Shown piece by piece: positions 16,601 to 24,427 of a DNA stretch of 64,000 nucleotides. The position numbers and the translations under genes are program-made. Position 1 is the first letter of the stretch. Each line of letters begins with the position of its first letter. Origin of the DNA: Nocardioides sp. R-C-SC26 (GTDB taxonomy: Bacteria > Actinomycetota > Actinomycetes > Propionibacteriales > Nocardioidaceae); NCBI RefSeq assembly GCF_021246465.1, contig NZ_JAHRHK010000002.1, positions 247,234 to 311,233 of the forward strand, in the 5' to 3' direction. The notes beneath the pieces are model-generated. The model saw only the letters and a program-made list of their open reading frames with translations. It was not told the origin of the DNA and searched no databases.

Positions 16601-17616
16601 TCGCGCCGCACCTGCGGCCGACCTACCGCGTCGTCGACGACGACGGCGACGAGCAGGCCCGCGGCAAGGACCTGGAGGCACTCAAGGAGCCGCTGCGCCC
16701 GCAGTTCGCCGAGGCGATGGCCGAGGTCGCGGGCGAGTCCGGACTGGCTGCGTCGGGGCAGCGGACGTGGACGTTCGAGGAGCTCCCGGCAGCGATCACC
16801 CAGCGTCGTGCCGGCCACGAGGTGACCGCGCACCCGGCTCTGCTCGACGAGGGCGACGCCGTCGGGCTGGCGGTGTTCGGCTCGGCCGAGGAGGCTGCCG
16901 CTCACCACCGCCTCGGTGTCCGCCGGCTGCTGGCACTTCAGGTGCCCGACCCCACGGCCGACCTGGTCAAGGGCCTCAGCAACGTTGAGAAGCTCGGACT
17001 CGCCGGGTCGCCCTACGCGGGCGTCGCGGACCTGTTGGCCGACTGCCGCCTCGCCGTCCTCGGAGATGCCGTCGACGCTCGGCCGCCCGTTCGGGACGAG
17101 GACTCGTTCGCGGCGCTGGCCGCGACGCTCAGCGCCGAGCATGCGGACGCCGTCCGTGCGACGTTGGGCGACGTCCTGAAGGTGCTGGAGGCCTGGCGTG
17201 TCGCTGAGCGCGCGCTGTCGGGACGCGCCGACATGCTGCAGCTGCCGGCCTTGACCGACATGCAGGCCCAGGTCGCCCGACTGATGGTGGCCGGTGTGAT
17301 CGGCGAGGCCGGTGCCGCGCGCCTGCGTCGCCTGCCCACCTATCTCTCCGCGGTCGCCGTCCGACGCGAGCGGTTGGACGGCGGCGGTGCAGCGATCGGC
17401 CGTGACCGACAGGCCCACGACCAGATCGCGTCGGTACAGGAGGCCTACCTCCACCGGCTCGCCGCCCTCCCGCCGGGAACCCCGCCGACCCAGCGCCTGC
17501 GTGAGGTGCGGTGGATGCTGGAGGAGTACCGCGTCTCGCTCTTCGCCCAGCAGCTCGGCACCGATGGGCCGATCTCCGACCAGCGCATCCGCAAGGCGCT
17601 CGGCGCCGGGGGTTGA
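13609..17616 (+). CDS. hrpA: ATP-dependent RNA helicase HrpA (DEAH family)
   Basis: 1335 residues, close to the usual 1300. Walker A GETGSGKTT is at 65-73, DEAH at 163-166, SATI near 199, and the helicase C domain has NVAETSLTVPGIRYVVDTG and QRAGRCGR. Winged-helix, ratchet and OB-like domains follow, and the long DUF3418 C-terminal region is typical of HrpA. It unwinds RNA; in E. coli it rescues stalled ribosomes. Two oddities are a tandem 13-residue repeat at 242-267 and an Ala/Pro/Arg-rich insertion near 485-505. The ATG at 13609 is preferred because of GGGGGAGA upstream; 13588 is an alternative. Confidence 0.93.
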   Translation: MSSTSHPRPERLPDPPPETGREGVPVAQPAPPSELRIVFPDLPVSERREDIADAIRRHQVVIVAGETGSGKTTQLPKICLELGRGIEGRRIGHTQPRRIAARSVAERIAAELGSELGDLVGYQVRFTDRTSKQSRVKVMADGILLAELQRDRVLRRYDTLIIDEAHERSLNIDFLLGYLKRLLPKRPDLKLIVTSATIDVERFARHFSDRRGEPAPIIEVSGRTYPVEVRYRPLMDLNEEVLQDGSSLTSSGTALRDGSSLASSGTGPQDPIEAIVDAVKELGAEGDGDVLVFLPGEREIRDTAEALEPLAQGPRGVEIVPLYSRLSSAEQHRVFAPHSGRRVVLATNVAETSLTVPGIRYVVDTGVARISRYSVRTKVQRLPIEPISQASANQRAGRCGRVAPGIAIRLYSEEDYEARPEFTDPEILRTNLASVILQMASLGLGDLGRFPFVEPPDKRQVQSGMQLLEELGAVRAGEPAASAPEPPARSAGEGRERRRGTRPEGPRLTETGRRLARMPLDPRLARMILEAERLGCVREVIVIAAALSLQDPRERPAEQKSQADQQHARFKADGSDFLAWLNLWRYLRTQQRELSGSAFRRMCKREYLNYLRVREWQDFESQVRQVCKELGIDLGRPADVPDADGIHQALLSGLLSHIGSLEEREKNQRGMREYLGARGTRFAIFPGSGLHRQNPGFLMAGELVETSRLWARQNAAIKPEWAERLGAHLVKRTHSEPHWSKKRAAVLAHERVTLYGVPLVADRLVNYGSVEPALARELFIRHALVYGEWHTRHRFFQVNRDLLEQAAELEHRARRRDIVVDEHTLFDFYDERVGADVVSGAHFDSWWKKERQRRPELLTFDLDMLTHRGVDDVRDVDYPTQWLGSADQGLTFPISYHFEPGSDEDGLTIDVPVATLNRVGDDDFSWLVPGLREELVTSLIRSLPKSLRVSFVPAPDKAREFLRDVPAGDEPLLEALERWCRASAGVVVPRTAWDWSKIAPHLRPTYRVVDDDGDEQARGKDLEALKEPLRPQFAEAMAEVAGESGLAASGQRTWTFEELPAAITQRRAGHEVTAHPALLDEGDAVGLAVFGSAEEAAAHHRLGVRRLLALQVPDPTADLVKGLSNVEKLGLAGSPYAGVADLLADCRLAVLGDAVDARPPVRDEDSFAALAATLSAEHADAVRATLGDVLKVLEAWRVAERALSGRADMLQLPALTDMQAQVARLMVAGVIGEAGAARLRRLPTYLSAVAVRRERLDGGGAAIGRDRQAHDQIASVQEAYLHRLAALPPGTPPTQRLREVRWMLEEYRVSLFAQQLGTDGPISDQRIRKALGAGG
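14332..14409 (+). repeat. In-frame 39-base tandem duplication inside hrpA
   Basis: Two adjacent 39-base units (14332-14370, 14371-14409) are identical at 35 positions. They encode LQDGSSLTSSGTA and LRDGSSLASSGTG. The DNA core TTCGAGACGGCTCGTCCCTC resembles, on the other strand, the intergenic REP-like element at 47.06-47.12 kb, suggesting that an intergenic repeat entered the coding sequence. Confidence 0.8.
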
Positions 17617-17731
17617 CCGACTCCGGCCGTCGAGCTCGTCGGGACCGGGCTGCATCTCGGCGGGCTCGATGACCGGTGCCACGGTGGTCCAGGAGCCTCG
17701 CTCTGCGACCGGTCCTCGACCCATCGCGGCG

Positions 17732-17737
17732 TAGCCT
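17732..17737 (+). promoter_or_regulatory. Leaderless-type -10 element
   Basis: TAGCCT ends six bases before the GTG at 17744, with no Shine-Dalgarno sequence between. Confidence 0.5.
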
Positions 17738-17743
17738 GGCGCG

Positions 17744-18346
17744 GTGACCTCACCGAGCCCGCGCCCGCATCATCGCCCGCTCGCGCGGTGGTCGGGCTAC
17801 TTCGAGGAGTTCGAGGGTGGTGCCGATCCGGCCCGGGTCAGCGAGGCTGCCGATGTCGCCGCGACCCTGCTCGTCCGCGGTGCCCGGGGCAGCGACGACG
17901 ACGCCGTCGCGGGCCGCCTGCTGCGCCTGGCGGACGAGGAGGGCATCGAGACCATCGCGGAGCTGTGGGCCGGTGCCCCCGCCGACTCGCTCGCGGGCTG
18001 CCTCTGGCGGCTCTACGCGCTCCGCTCGTGGGTGCACGCCGACCCGCACGGCGCCGCCCGTGAGTTCGCGGCCGGTCGGCGCATCGCCGAGGTGCACGAG
18101 GTCGTGGCCGGCGTGGCCGATCCGCCTGGGCCCGACGAGTTGCGCGTGATGGTCGACCAGGTGCTCACCGGTATCGCCACCGCCGACTTCGCCGATGTGC
18201 TGCTCCGCGCCGCGGCGTTCGCCCGCGTCGTGGCCGCGGGGCGGGCCGACCTCGCGCTCGATCCGCACGTCGTCGCCCCGATGCTGCGGATGGCCGAGCA
18301 GGTCGAGGCGGCCGGCCATCTGGAGCTGGCCGGTCGGCTGGCCTGA
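17744..18346 (+). CDS. Conserved actinobacterial hypothetical protein
   Basis: 200 residues, soluble and helical, with no signal peptide. Segments such as GLLRLADEEGIETIAELWA-like helices, SLAGCLWRLYALRSWVHADP and AEVHEVVAGVADPPGPDELR are familiar from an uncharacterised actinobacterial family that databases often mislabel. No catalytic motif is visible. It follows hrpA by 127 bases but has its own leaderless-type promoter, so it is probably transcribed separately. Confidence 0.7.
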   Translation: MTSPSPRPHHRPLARWSGYFEEFEGGADPARVSEAADVAATLLVRGARGSDDDAVAGRLLRLADEEGIETIAELWAGAPADSLAGCLWRLYALRSWVHADPHGAAREFAAGRRIAEVHEVVAGVADPPGPDELRVMVDQVLTGIATADFADVLLRAAAFARVVAAGRADLALDPHVVAPMLRMAEQVEAAGHLELAGRLA

Positions 18347-18699
18347 AAGGTCGCGCGGAGAGGGGCAGGCCCGGTGGGCGTCGGCCCGGTGCTCAGGTGC
18401 ATGCGGGGGCGGGGCCCGGCCGGCACCTGCCCTCGTCGTGCGATCTAGGCCCCGGGGACATCCGCCGAACTGCCTGGTGTGTCAGGAGGAACGGCGTACG
18501 CTGGCCGATGAGCACGTCGGGCCGCGGCAGCCCCGGGTCCCACAATAAGCCGCTACGAGCGGCCTCGCGCCGTGAGGCGCTCCCGGTCCGGCGTGCTCGC
18601 CCTCGGCTCCTCGGTAGGCTGTGCGCCGCCGGCGGTTCGACAGCGTCGGCGGCCGTACGCGCCGGTAGGAGAGTCGGGGCAGAACAGTCAGGAGGGCCG
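18347..18699. other. 353-base intergenic region with candidate hairpins and promoter
   Basis: No convincing gene is seen. CAGGTGC (18394-18400) pairs with GCACCTG (18423-18429), a possible terminator of the upstream gene. TACGCT (18497-18502) and TAGGCT (18615-18620) are candidate -10 hexamers. A small hairpin, GCCGCT-ACG-AGCGGC, sits at 18549-18563. An open frame running into the lipoprotein gene from 18508 would place 64 residues before the signal peptide, so it is not accepted as the start. Confidence 0.4.
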
Positions 18700-20100
18700 A
18701 TGAGCCGCTGGAATCGACGACGTCGCACGGTCGCGGCGTCGCTAGCGGTGACAGCCCTGGTACTCGCCGGATGCACCGACGAGCCGCAGGAGCCCCCAGC
18801 GCCACCGCCCCCTCCGCGTCCGGTCACCCTCACGTTCGGGGTGTTCGGCTCAGCACCCGAGGTCGCGGCCTACCAGGAGCTCGTCGACGACTTCAACGCC
18901 GCCGCGGAGACGATCAGCGTCGAGGTGGAGTCGTGGCCCTCCAGTGCGGAGATGGTCGCCGACATCCAGAGCGGCACCACCGTGCCGGACGTATTCCTGC
19001 TGGCACGCGCCGACCTCGCCACGGTCGTCGAGAACGAACTGAACGTGCCGCTCTTCGGGCTGCTCGAGGAACGTGACATCAGCTACGGCGACGGCTACGA
19101 GCACGATGCGCTCGAGGGCTTCTCGGCCAACAACGACCTGCAGTGCATGCCGTACGACGTCTCGCCGATGGTGGTCTACTACAACACCGATCTGGTCGAC
19201 TTCACGCGGATGCGCGAACGGGGTCTGCCGGTGCCGTCGGAATCGCTGACCAGCTGGGACTTCGACCAGTTCGAGGCCGCTGCACGATTCGCGAGCCGTC
19301 CGCGGCTGGGTACGAAGGGGCTGAGCCTGGACCCGACGCTGCGCAGCATCGCTCCGTTCCTCTACACCGGCGGCGGCTCCCTCTTCGACAACGACAGCGA
19401 CCCGCGCTCCCTGGCCCTCGCCAGCGATGCCAACCAGGAGACGCTCACGCGCGTGTTGGAGCTCGCCCGCAACCCGCAGTTCACCCTCAACGACGCCCAG
19501 CTGCGCAAGGCGTCGCCGCTCGCGTGGTTCAAACGCGGCAAGCTGGCGATGATCGAGGGATACCGGTCGCTGACGCCGGAGCTGCGGCAGGTCGACGGGC
19601 TGAGGTTCGACGTCCTGCCGATCCCGAAGCTGGACGACAAGGCGACCATCGGTCAGATGACCGGCCTGTGCATCGGCAAGGGTCGCAGCGTGCAGCGCGC
19701 GGCGGACTTCCTGGTGCGCGCCATCTCCACCGACGGCGCCTCGATCGTGGCTCGAGCCGGCTACATCGTGCCGGCCAATCTGGCGGTGGCCCGCTCGGAG
19801 GCCTTCCTCCAGCCGCAGGAGCAGCCGCAGCACGCCGGTGTGTTCAACGCCAGTGTCGACTCGATGGTGACCCTGCCGATGCAGGTCGACTACCAGGCGC
19901 TCCAGATGGCGGTCGCGCCTGCGCTTCGGCGGCTGTTCGTCGACCCGGTCATCGACGACCTCGGCGCTTCGGCGGCGCTGATCGACGAGAGTTCGCGCCC
20001 GATCATCGACCCGGACTACGTACCCGACAGCCCGACGGGTTCGCCGAGCCCGTCCCCGTCGCCCTCGTCGCCGGGCTCGCCGTCACCGACGCAGGACTGA
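18700..20100 (+). CDS. Extracellular solute-binding lipoprotein (ABC transporter family 1 type)
   Basis: 466 residues. The signal peptide has a VLAGC lipobox with Cys25 as the lipidated residue, then a Pro-rich linker and a two-lobed solute-binding fold: TLTFGVFGSAPEVAAYQELV, PDVFLLARADLATV, MPYDVSPMVVYYNTDL, LAMIEGYRSLTPEL and a TGLCIGKG segment. The tail is Ser/Pro-rich. It resembles sugar-binding proteins of carbohydrate ABC transporters, but no permease or ATPase gene is nearby, so it may serve a distant transporter or have another surface role. The ATG has AGGAGG four bases upstream. Confidence 0.85.
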   Translation: MSRWNRRRRTVAASLAVTALVLAGCTDEPQEPPAPPPPPRPVTLTFGVFGSAPEVAAYQELVDDFNAAAETISVEVESWPSSAEMVADIQSGTTVPDVFLLARADLATVVENELNVPLFGLLEERDISYGDGYEHDALEGFSANNDLQCMPYDVSPMVVYYNTDLVDFTRMRERGLPVPSESLTSWDFDQFEAAARFASRPRLGTKGLSLDPTLRSIAPFLYTGGGSLFDNDSDPRSLALASDANQETLTRVLELARNPQFTLNDAQLRKASPLAWFKRGKLAMIEGYRSLTPELRQVDGLRFDVLPIPKLDDKATIGQMTGLCIGKGRSVQRAADFLVRAISTDGASIVARAGYIVPANLAVARSEAFLQPQEQPQHAGVFNASVDSMVTLPMQVDYQALQMAVAPALRRLFVDPVIDDLGASAALIDESSRPIIDPDYVPDSPTGSPSPSPSPSSPGSPSPTQD

Positions 20101-20161
20101 TCCGAGCCTGATCCGCCGGAGGTCGCGCCGGACGCGGCGGCCGTGGATTCCGGCGCGGTCT

Positions 20162-20197
20162 GGGTTCGGGTCGAGGTCCGGCAGGTCGCCCGAACCC
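20162..20197. terminator. Candidate bidirectional hairpin
   Basis: GGGTTCGGG (20162-20170) pairs with CCCGAACCC (20189-20197) across an 18-base loop, between the convergent lipoprotein and RNase D genes. Confidence 0.5.
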
Positions 20198-20229
20198 GGG
20201 GCGGGCCCTTCTGCGAGTGCGCCGACCCC

Positions 20230-21531
20230 TCAGGTCTCGGCGGAGAGGATCGCGTCGGTGATCAGCGGTGCGGTCAGCGCGATCTGCCAACCCCGGGCGC
20301 CGAGGTCCTGGAGCTGGGCGACGACGGCGTCGACGAGCTCGCCGGGCATCCGGGTCTGTGGCGGGCGCCAGAGCACGCGCCGCAGCGTGTCGGGAGTGAG
20401 CAGGTTCTCCGGCGGCACCGACTGCGCCTCGGAGAGTGCGGCGACGGCTTCGCGTGCAGCCGACAGCCGGCGCGCGGCGACCGGGTCCTTGTCGGCCCAG
20501 GCGCGCGGCGGGGGGACGCCGTCACCGCGCGGGGAGCGCTCGGGCATCTCCGACTCACCCATCTCCGCAGCACGGGTGAGCGCTTCGACCCATCGCGCGG
20601 CATAGCGGTCTGCGCCGCGGCCGTGGAAGCCCTTGGTCGCGCGCAGGCTGTCGCGATCCGTCGGGTGAGCGGTCGCCGCGGCGACGATCGCGGAGTCGGG
20701 AAGGATGCGCCCCGGGGTCACGTCGCGCTCGCGCGCGATCGCGTCGCGGGTGAGCCAGAGCTCGCGGGCCGCGGTGAGGTCGCGCAGCCCGCGCATCCGG
20801 TGCACACCCGACATGCGGCGCCAGGCATCGACCCGCACGGTGGGCTCGAAGTGCCGCAGGTGCTCGAACTCCTGCCGCGCCCACTCGGCCTTGCCGGCCA
20901 CCTCGAGCTCGACGGCGAGTCGATCGCGCAGCTCCACCAGCACCTCGACGTCGAGTGCGGCGTACTCCAACCAGGCTTCCGGCAGCGGGCGCGTCGACCA
21001 GTCGGCGGCCGAGTGCTCCTTCTTCATCCGGTGGCCGAGCAGGGTCTCCACGAGCGTGGCCAAGCCGACGCGCGGGTAGCCCAGGAGGCGGCCGGCGAGC
21101 TCGGTGTCGAAGAGCGCCGAGGGCCGCAGTCCCTCCTCAGCGAGACAGGGCAGGTCCTGGGTTGCCGCGTGCAGGATCCACTCGGTGCCGGCCAGGGTCT
21201 CTTGCAGGAGCGAGAGCGAGTCGAGACCGATCGGGTCGATCAGCGCGGTGCCCGAACCCTCGCGCCGAAGCTGCACGAGGTAGGCGCGGTTGGAGTAGCG
21301 GTAGCCCGACGCCCGCTCGGCGTCGATGGCGACCGGCCCCGTGCCGCTCGCCAGACGAGCGCAGACGGCGGCGAGCTCGTCGGGTGTCTCGGTGACGGGA
21401 GGCAGACCGTCGCGCAGGACGAGCAGCTCGGCCAGCGGCTCGACGGGAGACTCGACGTCGGGCGCATCGCCTGCGACGTCGTCAGGCTCGGGGGTCGATG
21501 CAGTCGATGGCGATGCTGCGGGGCCGCTCAT
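20230..21531 (-). CDS. rnd: Ribonuclease D-like 3'-5' exonuclease
   Basis: 433 residues. The DEDDy exonuclease domain begins VAIDAERASGYRYSNRAYLV (the DxE metal site), continues ILHAATQDLPCL and ends with YAALDVEVLVELRD (Tyr and Asp of motif III). A helical HRDC domain follows (about 225-300), with ARELWLTRDAIARERDVTPG. It would trim structured RNAs such as tRNA precursors. The ATG overlaps the upstream DUF3000 stop by four bases, so the pair is coupled. An extended reading to 21630 is rejected because it runs into DUF3000 coding sequence. Confidence 0.88.
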   Translation of the reverse strand: MSGPAASPSTASTPEPDDVAGDAPDVESPVEPLAELLVLRDGLPPVTETPDELAAVCARLASGTGPVAIDAERASGYRYSNRAYLVQLRREGSGTALIDPIGLDSLSLLQETLAGTEWILHAATQDLPCLAEEGLRPSALFDTELAGRLLGYPRVGLATLVETLLGHRMKKEHSAADWSTRPLPEAWLEYAALDVEVLVELRDRLAVELEVAGKAEWARQEFEHLRHFEPTVRVDAWRRMSGVHRMRGLRDLTAARELWLTRDAIARERDVTPGRILPDSAIVAAATAHPTDRDSLRATKGFHGRGADRYAARWVEALTRAAEMGESEMPERSPRGDGVPPPRAWADKDPVAARRLSAAREAVAALSEAQSVPPENLLTPDTLRRVLWRPPQTRMPGELVDAVVAQLQDLGARGWQIALTAPLITDAILSAET

Positions 21532-22148
21532 CGGCCCGCGGCGCCCCGTTGGCCGCGCCGGCTCGGAAGGACGGCGACGCCGGCGGGCACCGGCTCCAGG
21601 CCGGATGCGGTGCACAGCAGCTCGCCCCATGCCTCGACGTGTCGGGTGATCTGGAGACCCTCGGCGCCGAGCACGGGTGTCCAGGAGGCACGCACCTCGA
21701 CCTGAGCGGTGCCCTCCTCCTCGCCCATCGTGCCGAAGCTCTCGGTGGCGACCTTCGTCACGGTGCCGGAGGCCGCGGTGAACTCCGCGCCGTGGCTCTC
21801 CAGCGCGTCCATCAGCCAGGTCCAGCCGACGTGGGTGAGCATCGGGTCGGTGACCAGGTCGAGCTCGATCTCGCTACGGCAGTAGGCCACGCAGCGGAAG
21901 TCGCCGTCCCAGGCGTCGTTCCCGGCGGGGTCGTGGAGCAGGATGATCCGACCGGTGCCGATCTCCAGGCCGTCGACGGTGACGTCGGCGCTGAGCGCCG
22001 CGGCGTACGGCGCGATCCGCTGGGGTGCCGGCATCTCTTCGCAGAAGATCTCCGGACGCAGGGTGGCCGAGCGCATGCCGAGCACCGCCTCGCGGAACTC
22101 CGCAGGGGCGGCTCCGGCGTCCCGGTTGGACTCCTGCGGCGCGACCAT
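21528..22148 (-). CDS. DUF3000 family protein
   Basis: 206 residues of an actinobacteria-specific family with no known function. Recognisable stretches are LRPEIFCEEMPAPQRIAPYA, GRIILLHDPAGNDAWDG, FRCVAYCRSEIELDL and ASWTPVLGAEGLQITRHVEA. No membrane segment. It is almost always next to an RNase D gene in actinobacteria, and here the two overlap by four bases. The ATG lies six bases after TACGCT, suggesting a leaderless mRNA. Confidence 0.85.
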   Translation of the reverse strand: MVAPQESNRDAGAAPAEFREAVLGMRSATLRPEIFCEEMPAPQRIAPYAAALSADVTVDGLEIGTGRIILLHDPAGNDAWDGDFRCVAYCRSEIELDLVTDPMLTHVGWTWLMDALESHGAEFTAASGTVTKVATESFGTMGEEEGTAQVEVRASWTPVLGAEGLQITRHVEAWGELLCTASGLEPVPAGVAVLPSRRGQRGAAGR

Positions 22149-22154
22149 GTCGTC

Positions 22155-22160
22155 AGCGTA
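22155..22160 (-). promoter_or_regulatory. Leaderless-type -10 element of DUF3000-rnd
   Basis: TACGCT on the minus strand ends six bases before the ATG at 22148. Confidence 0.5.
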
Positions 22161-22230
22161 GGTCGGGTCTCCGCGATCCGCCGTCGGAACACGCCGTGGG
22201 GGTGTGGGGGCGATGGGGGAGGATCGGGGT

Positions 22231-23295
22231 GTGACCGCGAGCTCCGATCAGACCGTGCCTGACCCGCGTCAGCCCAGCGAGGGGGCTTTCTGCAAGGCGC
22301 TGCGCGGCGAGCCCGTGCCGCACACGCCGGTGTGGTTCATGCGCCAGGCAGGACGTTCTCTGCCCGAGTACCTCAAGGTGCGCGAGGGCGTCGGGATGTT
22401 GGAGTCCTGCATGAACGCCGAGCTCATCGTGGAGATCACCCTGCAGCCGGTCAGACGGTACGGCGTCGATGCGGCGATCTTCTTCTCCGACATCGTGCTG
22501 CCGCTCAAGGCCGTCGGCGTCGACCTCGACATCAAGCCGGGCGTGGGTCCGGTGATCGAGAACCCGGTGCGCACGCTGGCCGACGTCGAGGCGATCCCCG
22601 ACCTGACGCCCGAACACGTTCCCTACATCACCGAGGCGGTGCGGGGGCTGGTGGCCGAGCTCGGTCCGACCCCGCTCATCGGGTTCGCCGGAGCGCCGTT
22701 CACCGTCGCCTCCTACCTGGTCGAGGGCGGCCCCTCCAAGGAGCACGCCAAGACCAAGGCCATGATGTTCGGGGCACCCGACGTGTGGGAGGCCCTGATG
22801 CGCAAGATCGCCGGCATCGCCGCCGCCTACCTCGACGTCCAGGTCGCTGCAGGCGCCTCCGCCGTCCAGCTCTTCGACTCCTGGGCCGGTGCGCTCACGC
22901 CCGACGACTACCGCGACCACGTCATGCCGCACTCGGCCGCCGTCCTCGCGCGGGCCGGCGAGCTCGGCGTGCCACGCATCCACTTCGGCGTCGGCACCAC
23001 CAACCTGCTCGGTCTGATGGGTGAGGCGGGTGCCGACGTCGTCGGTGTCGACTGGCGCACGCCGCTGGGGACCGCGATCGGCGAGGTCGGCGATCGCGGG
23101 GTGCAGGGCAATCTCGACCCGACCCTGGTCTTCGCGCCCACCGAGGTGATGACGGCGCGCGCCGCGGCCGTGATCGAGGCCGGCCGGGCCGCGAAGGGTC
23201 ACGTCTTCAACCTCGGTCACGGCGTCATCCCGAGCACCGACCCCGCACAGCTCGAGCGACTCACCGAGTTCGTCCAGAGCTACCCGCTGGTCTGA
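22231..23295 (+). CDS. hemE: Uroporphyrinogen decarboxylase
   Basis: 354 residues. HemE removes the four acetate carboxyls of uroporphyrinogen III to give coproporphyrinogen III. The signature PVWFMRQAGRSLPEY is near the N-terminus, FFSDIVLPLKAVGVDLD and GFAGAPFTVASYLVEGG in the middle, QLFDSWAGALTPDDY holds a conserved active-site region, and the end has GHVFNLGHGVIPST. The GTG at 22231 is chosen because GGGGGAGGA lies seven bases upstream; earlier ATG and GTG codons have no site. The next haem gene, hemY, is 11 kb downstream. Confidence 0.96.
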   Translation: MTASSDQTVPDPRQPSEGAFCKALRGEPVPHTPVWFMRQAGRSLPEYLKVREGVGMLESCMNAELIVEITLQPVRRYGVDAAIFFSDIVLPLKAVGVDLDIKPGVGPVIENPVRTLADVEAIPDLTPEHVPYITEAVRGLVAELGPTPLIGFAGAPFTVASYLVEGGPSKEHAKTKAMMFGAPDVWEALMRKIAGIAAAYLDVQVAAGASAVQLFDSWAGALTPDDYRDHVMPHSAAVLARAGELGVPRIHFGVGTTNLLGLMGEAGADVVGVDWRTPLGTAIGEVGDRGVQGNLDPTLVFAPTEVMTARAAAVIEAGRAAKGHVFNLGHGVIPSTDPAQLERLTEFVQSYPLV

Positions 23296-23320
23296 CGGAC
23301 GGGCGGGCCGACCTCTCCGG

Positions 23321-24394
23321 TCAGGTCAGCTCGGCGCGGATCGCCGCGGCGAACGCGTCGACGTCGGCCGGTGTGGTGTCCCACGAGCACATCCAGCGCA
23401 CCTCGCCGGTGGTCTCGTTCCAGAAGTAGAAGTGGAAGCGCTCCTGCAATCGCAGGGACACCTCGATCGGCAGCGTCGCGAAGACCGCGTTCGCCTGCAC
23501 CGGGCGCAACGTGAGCCCCGGGAGGCCGGCGACGGCGTCGGCGAGTCGCGCCGCCATGGCGTTGGCGTGCCCGGCGGTCTGCAGGTGCAGGTCGCCCTCG
23601 TAGAGCGCGAGCAACTGGGCGGAGACGAATCGCATCTTCGAGGCGAGCTGCATCGACTGCTTGCGCACGAACTTCCAGCCACGTGCTGCGTCGGGGTTCA
23701 GTGCTACGACGGCCTCGCCCATCAGCATGCCGTTCTTCGTGCCGCCCAGCGACACCAGGTCGACCCCGGTGGCGCCCACGATGGCGCCGATGTCGACGCC
23801 GAGGTGTGCGGCCGCGTTGGCGAGCCGGGAGCCGTCGACGTGGACGAGGAGGTTGCGCTCGTGTGCGGCGTCGACGACGGCCGCGATCTCCTCGGTCGTG
23901 TAGACCGTGCCCAGCTCCGTGGCCTGGGTGATCGAGACGACTCGCGGTTGCACGGTGTGCTCGTCGCCGCGGCGGGTGCCCAGGGTGTCGAGGGAGGCCG
24001 GTACCAGTTTGCCGTCGACTCCGGGAACGACGAGCAGCTTCACCCCGCCCATCGCCTCGGGAGCACCGCATTCGTCGACGTGGATGTGTGCGCTGTCGGT
24101 GCACACCACCGCCTCCCAGCGTTCGCAGGCCGCGCGGAGCGCCACCACGTTGGCCCCCGTCCCGTTGAACACCGGGTACGCCTCGACGGGCTTGCCGAAC
24201 CGTTCGCTCAGCACCGAGGTCAGCCGTGCGCTGTAGACGTCGTCTCCATACGCCGTCTGATGCCCGCCGTTGGCGACGGCGATCGCCTCCAGCACCTGCG
24301 GATGCACGCCGGCGTAGTTGTCACTGGCGAACCCCCGCTGGTCGCGGTCGTGCAGGGCGACCAGAGGTGCGGCGAGAGGAGAGATGCGGTTCAC
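23321..24394 (-). CDS. ltaE: Low-specificity L-threonine aldolase
   Basis: 357 residues of the PLP fold-type I aldolase family, which splits threonine into glycine and acetaldehyde. FASDNYAGVHPQVLEA opens the catalytic domain, TDSAHIHVDECGAPEA and LLVHVDGSRLANAAAHLG follow, and the PLP lysine lies in SLGGTKNG. The start is GTG. It is 33 bases downstream of the DUF4349 lipoprotein gene on the same strand and converges on hemE with a 25-base gap. Glycine supply for other pathways is a possible role. Confidence 0.9.
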   Translation of the reverse strand: MNRISPLAAPLVALHDRDQRGFASDNYAGVHPQVLEAIAVANGGHQTAYGDDVYSARLTSVLSERFGKPVEAYPVFNGTGANVVALRAACERWEAVVCTDSAHIHVDECGAPEAMGGVKLLVVPGVDGKLVPASLDTLGTRRGDEHTVQPRVVSITQATELGTVYTTEEIAAVVDAAHERNLLVHVDGSRLANAAAHLGVDIGAIVGATGVDLVSLGGTKNGMLMGEAVVALNPDAARGWKFVRKQSMQLASKMRFVSAQLLALYEGDLHLQTAGHANAMAARLADAVAGLPGLTLRPVQANAVFATLPIEVSLRLQERFHFYFWNETTGEVRWMCSWDTTPADVDAFAAAIRAELT

Positions 24395-24427
24395 CGGTCC
24401 ATCATCGCCGCGCCGCCGCGCGATCGG

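Noticed and set aside
18508..18699. An earlier start for the solute-binding lipoprotein (TACGCT five bases upstream of an ATG)
   Set aside because: It would put 64 residues before the lipoprotein signal peptide; the ATG at 18700 has a strong AGGAGG site.
22153..23220. A 355-codon minus-strand frame over hemE
   Set aside because: hemE on the plus strand is unmistakable, and the antisense product has a shadow-like composition.
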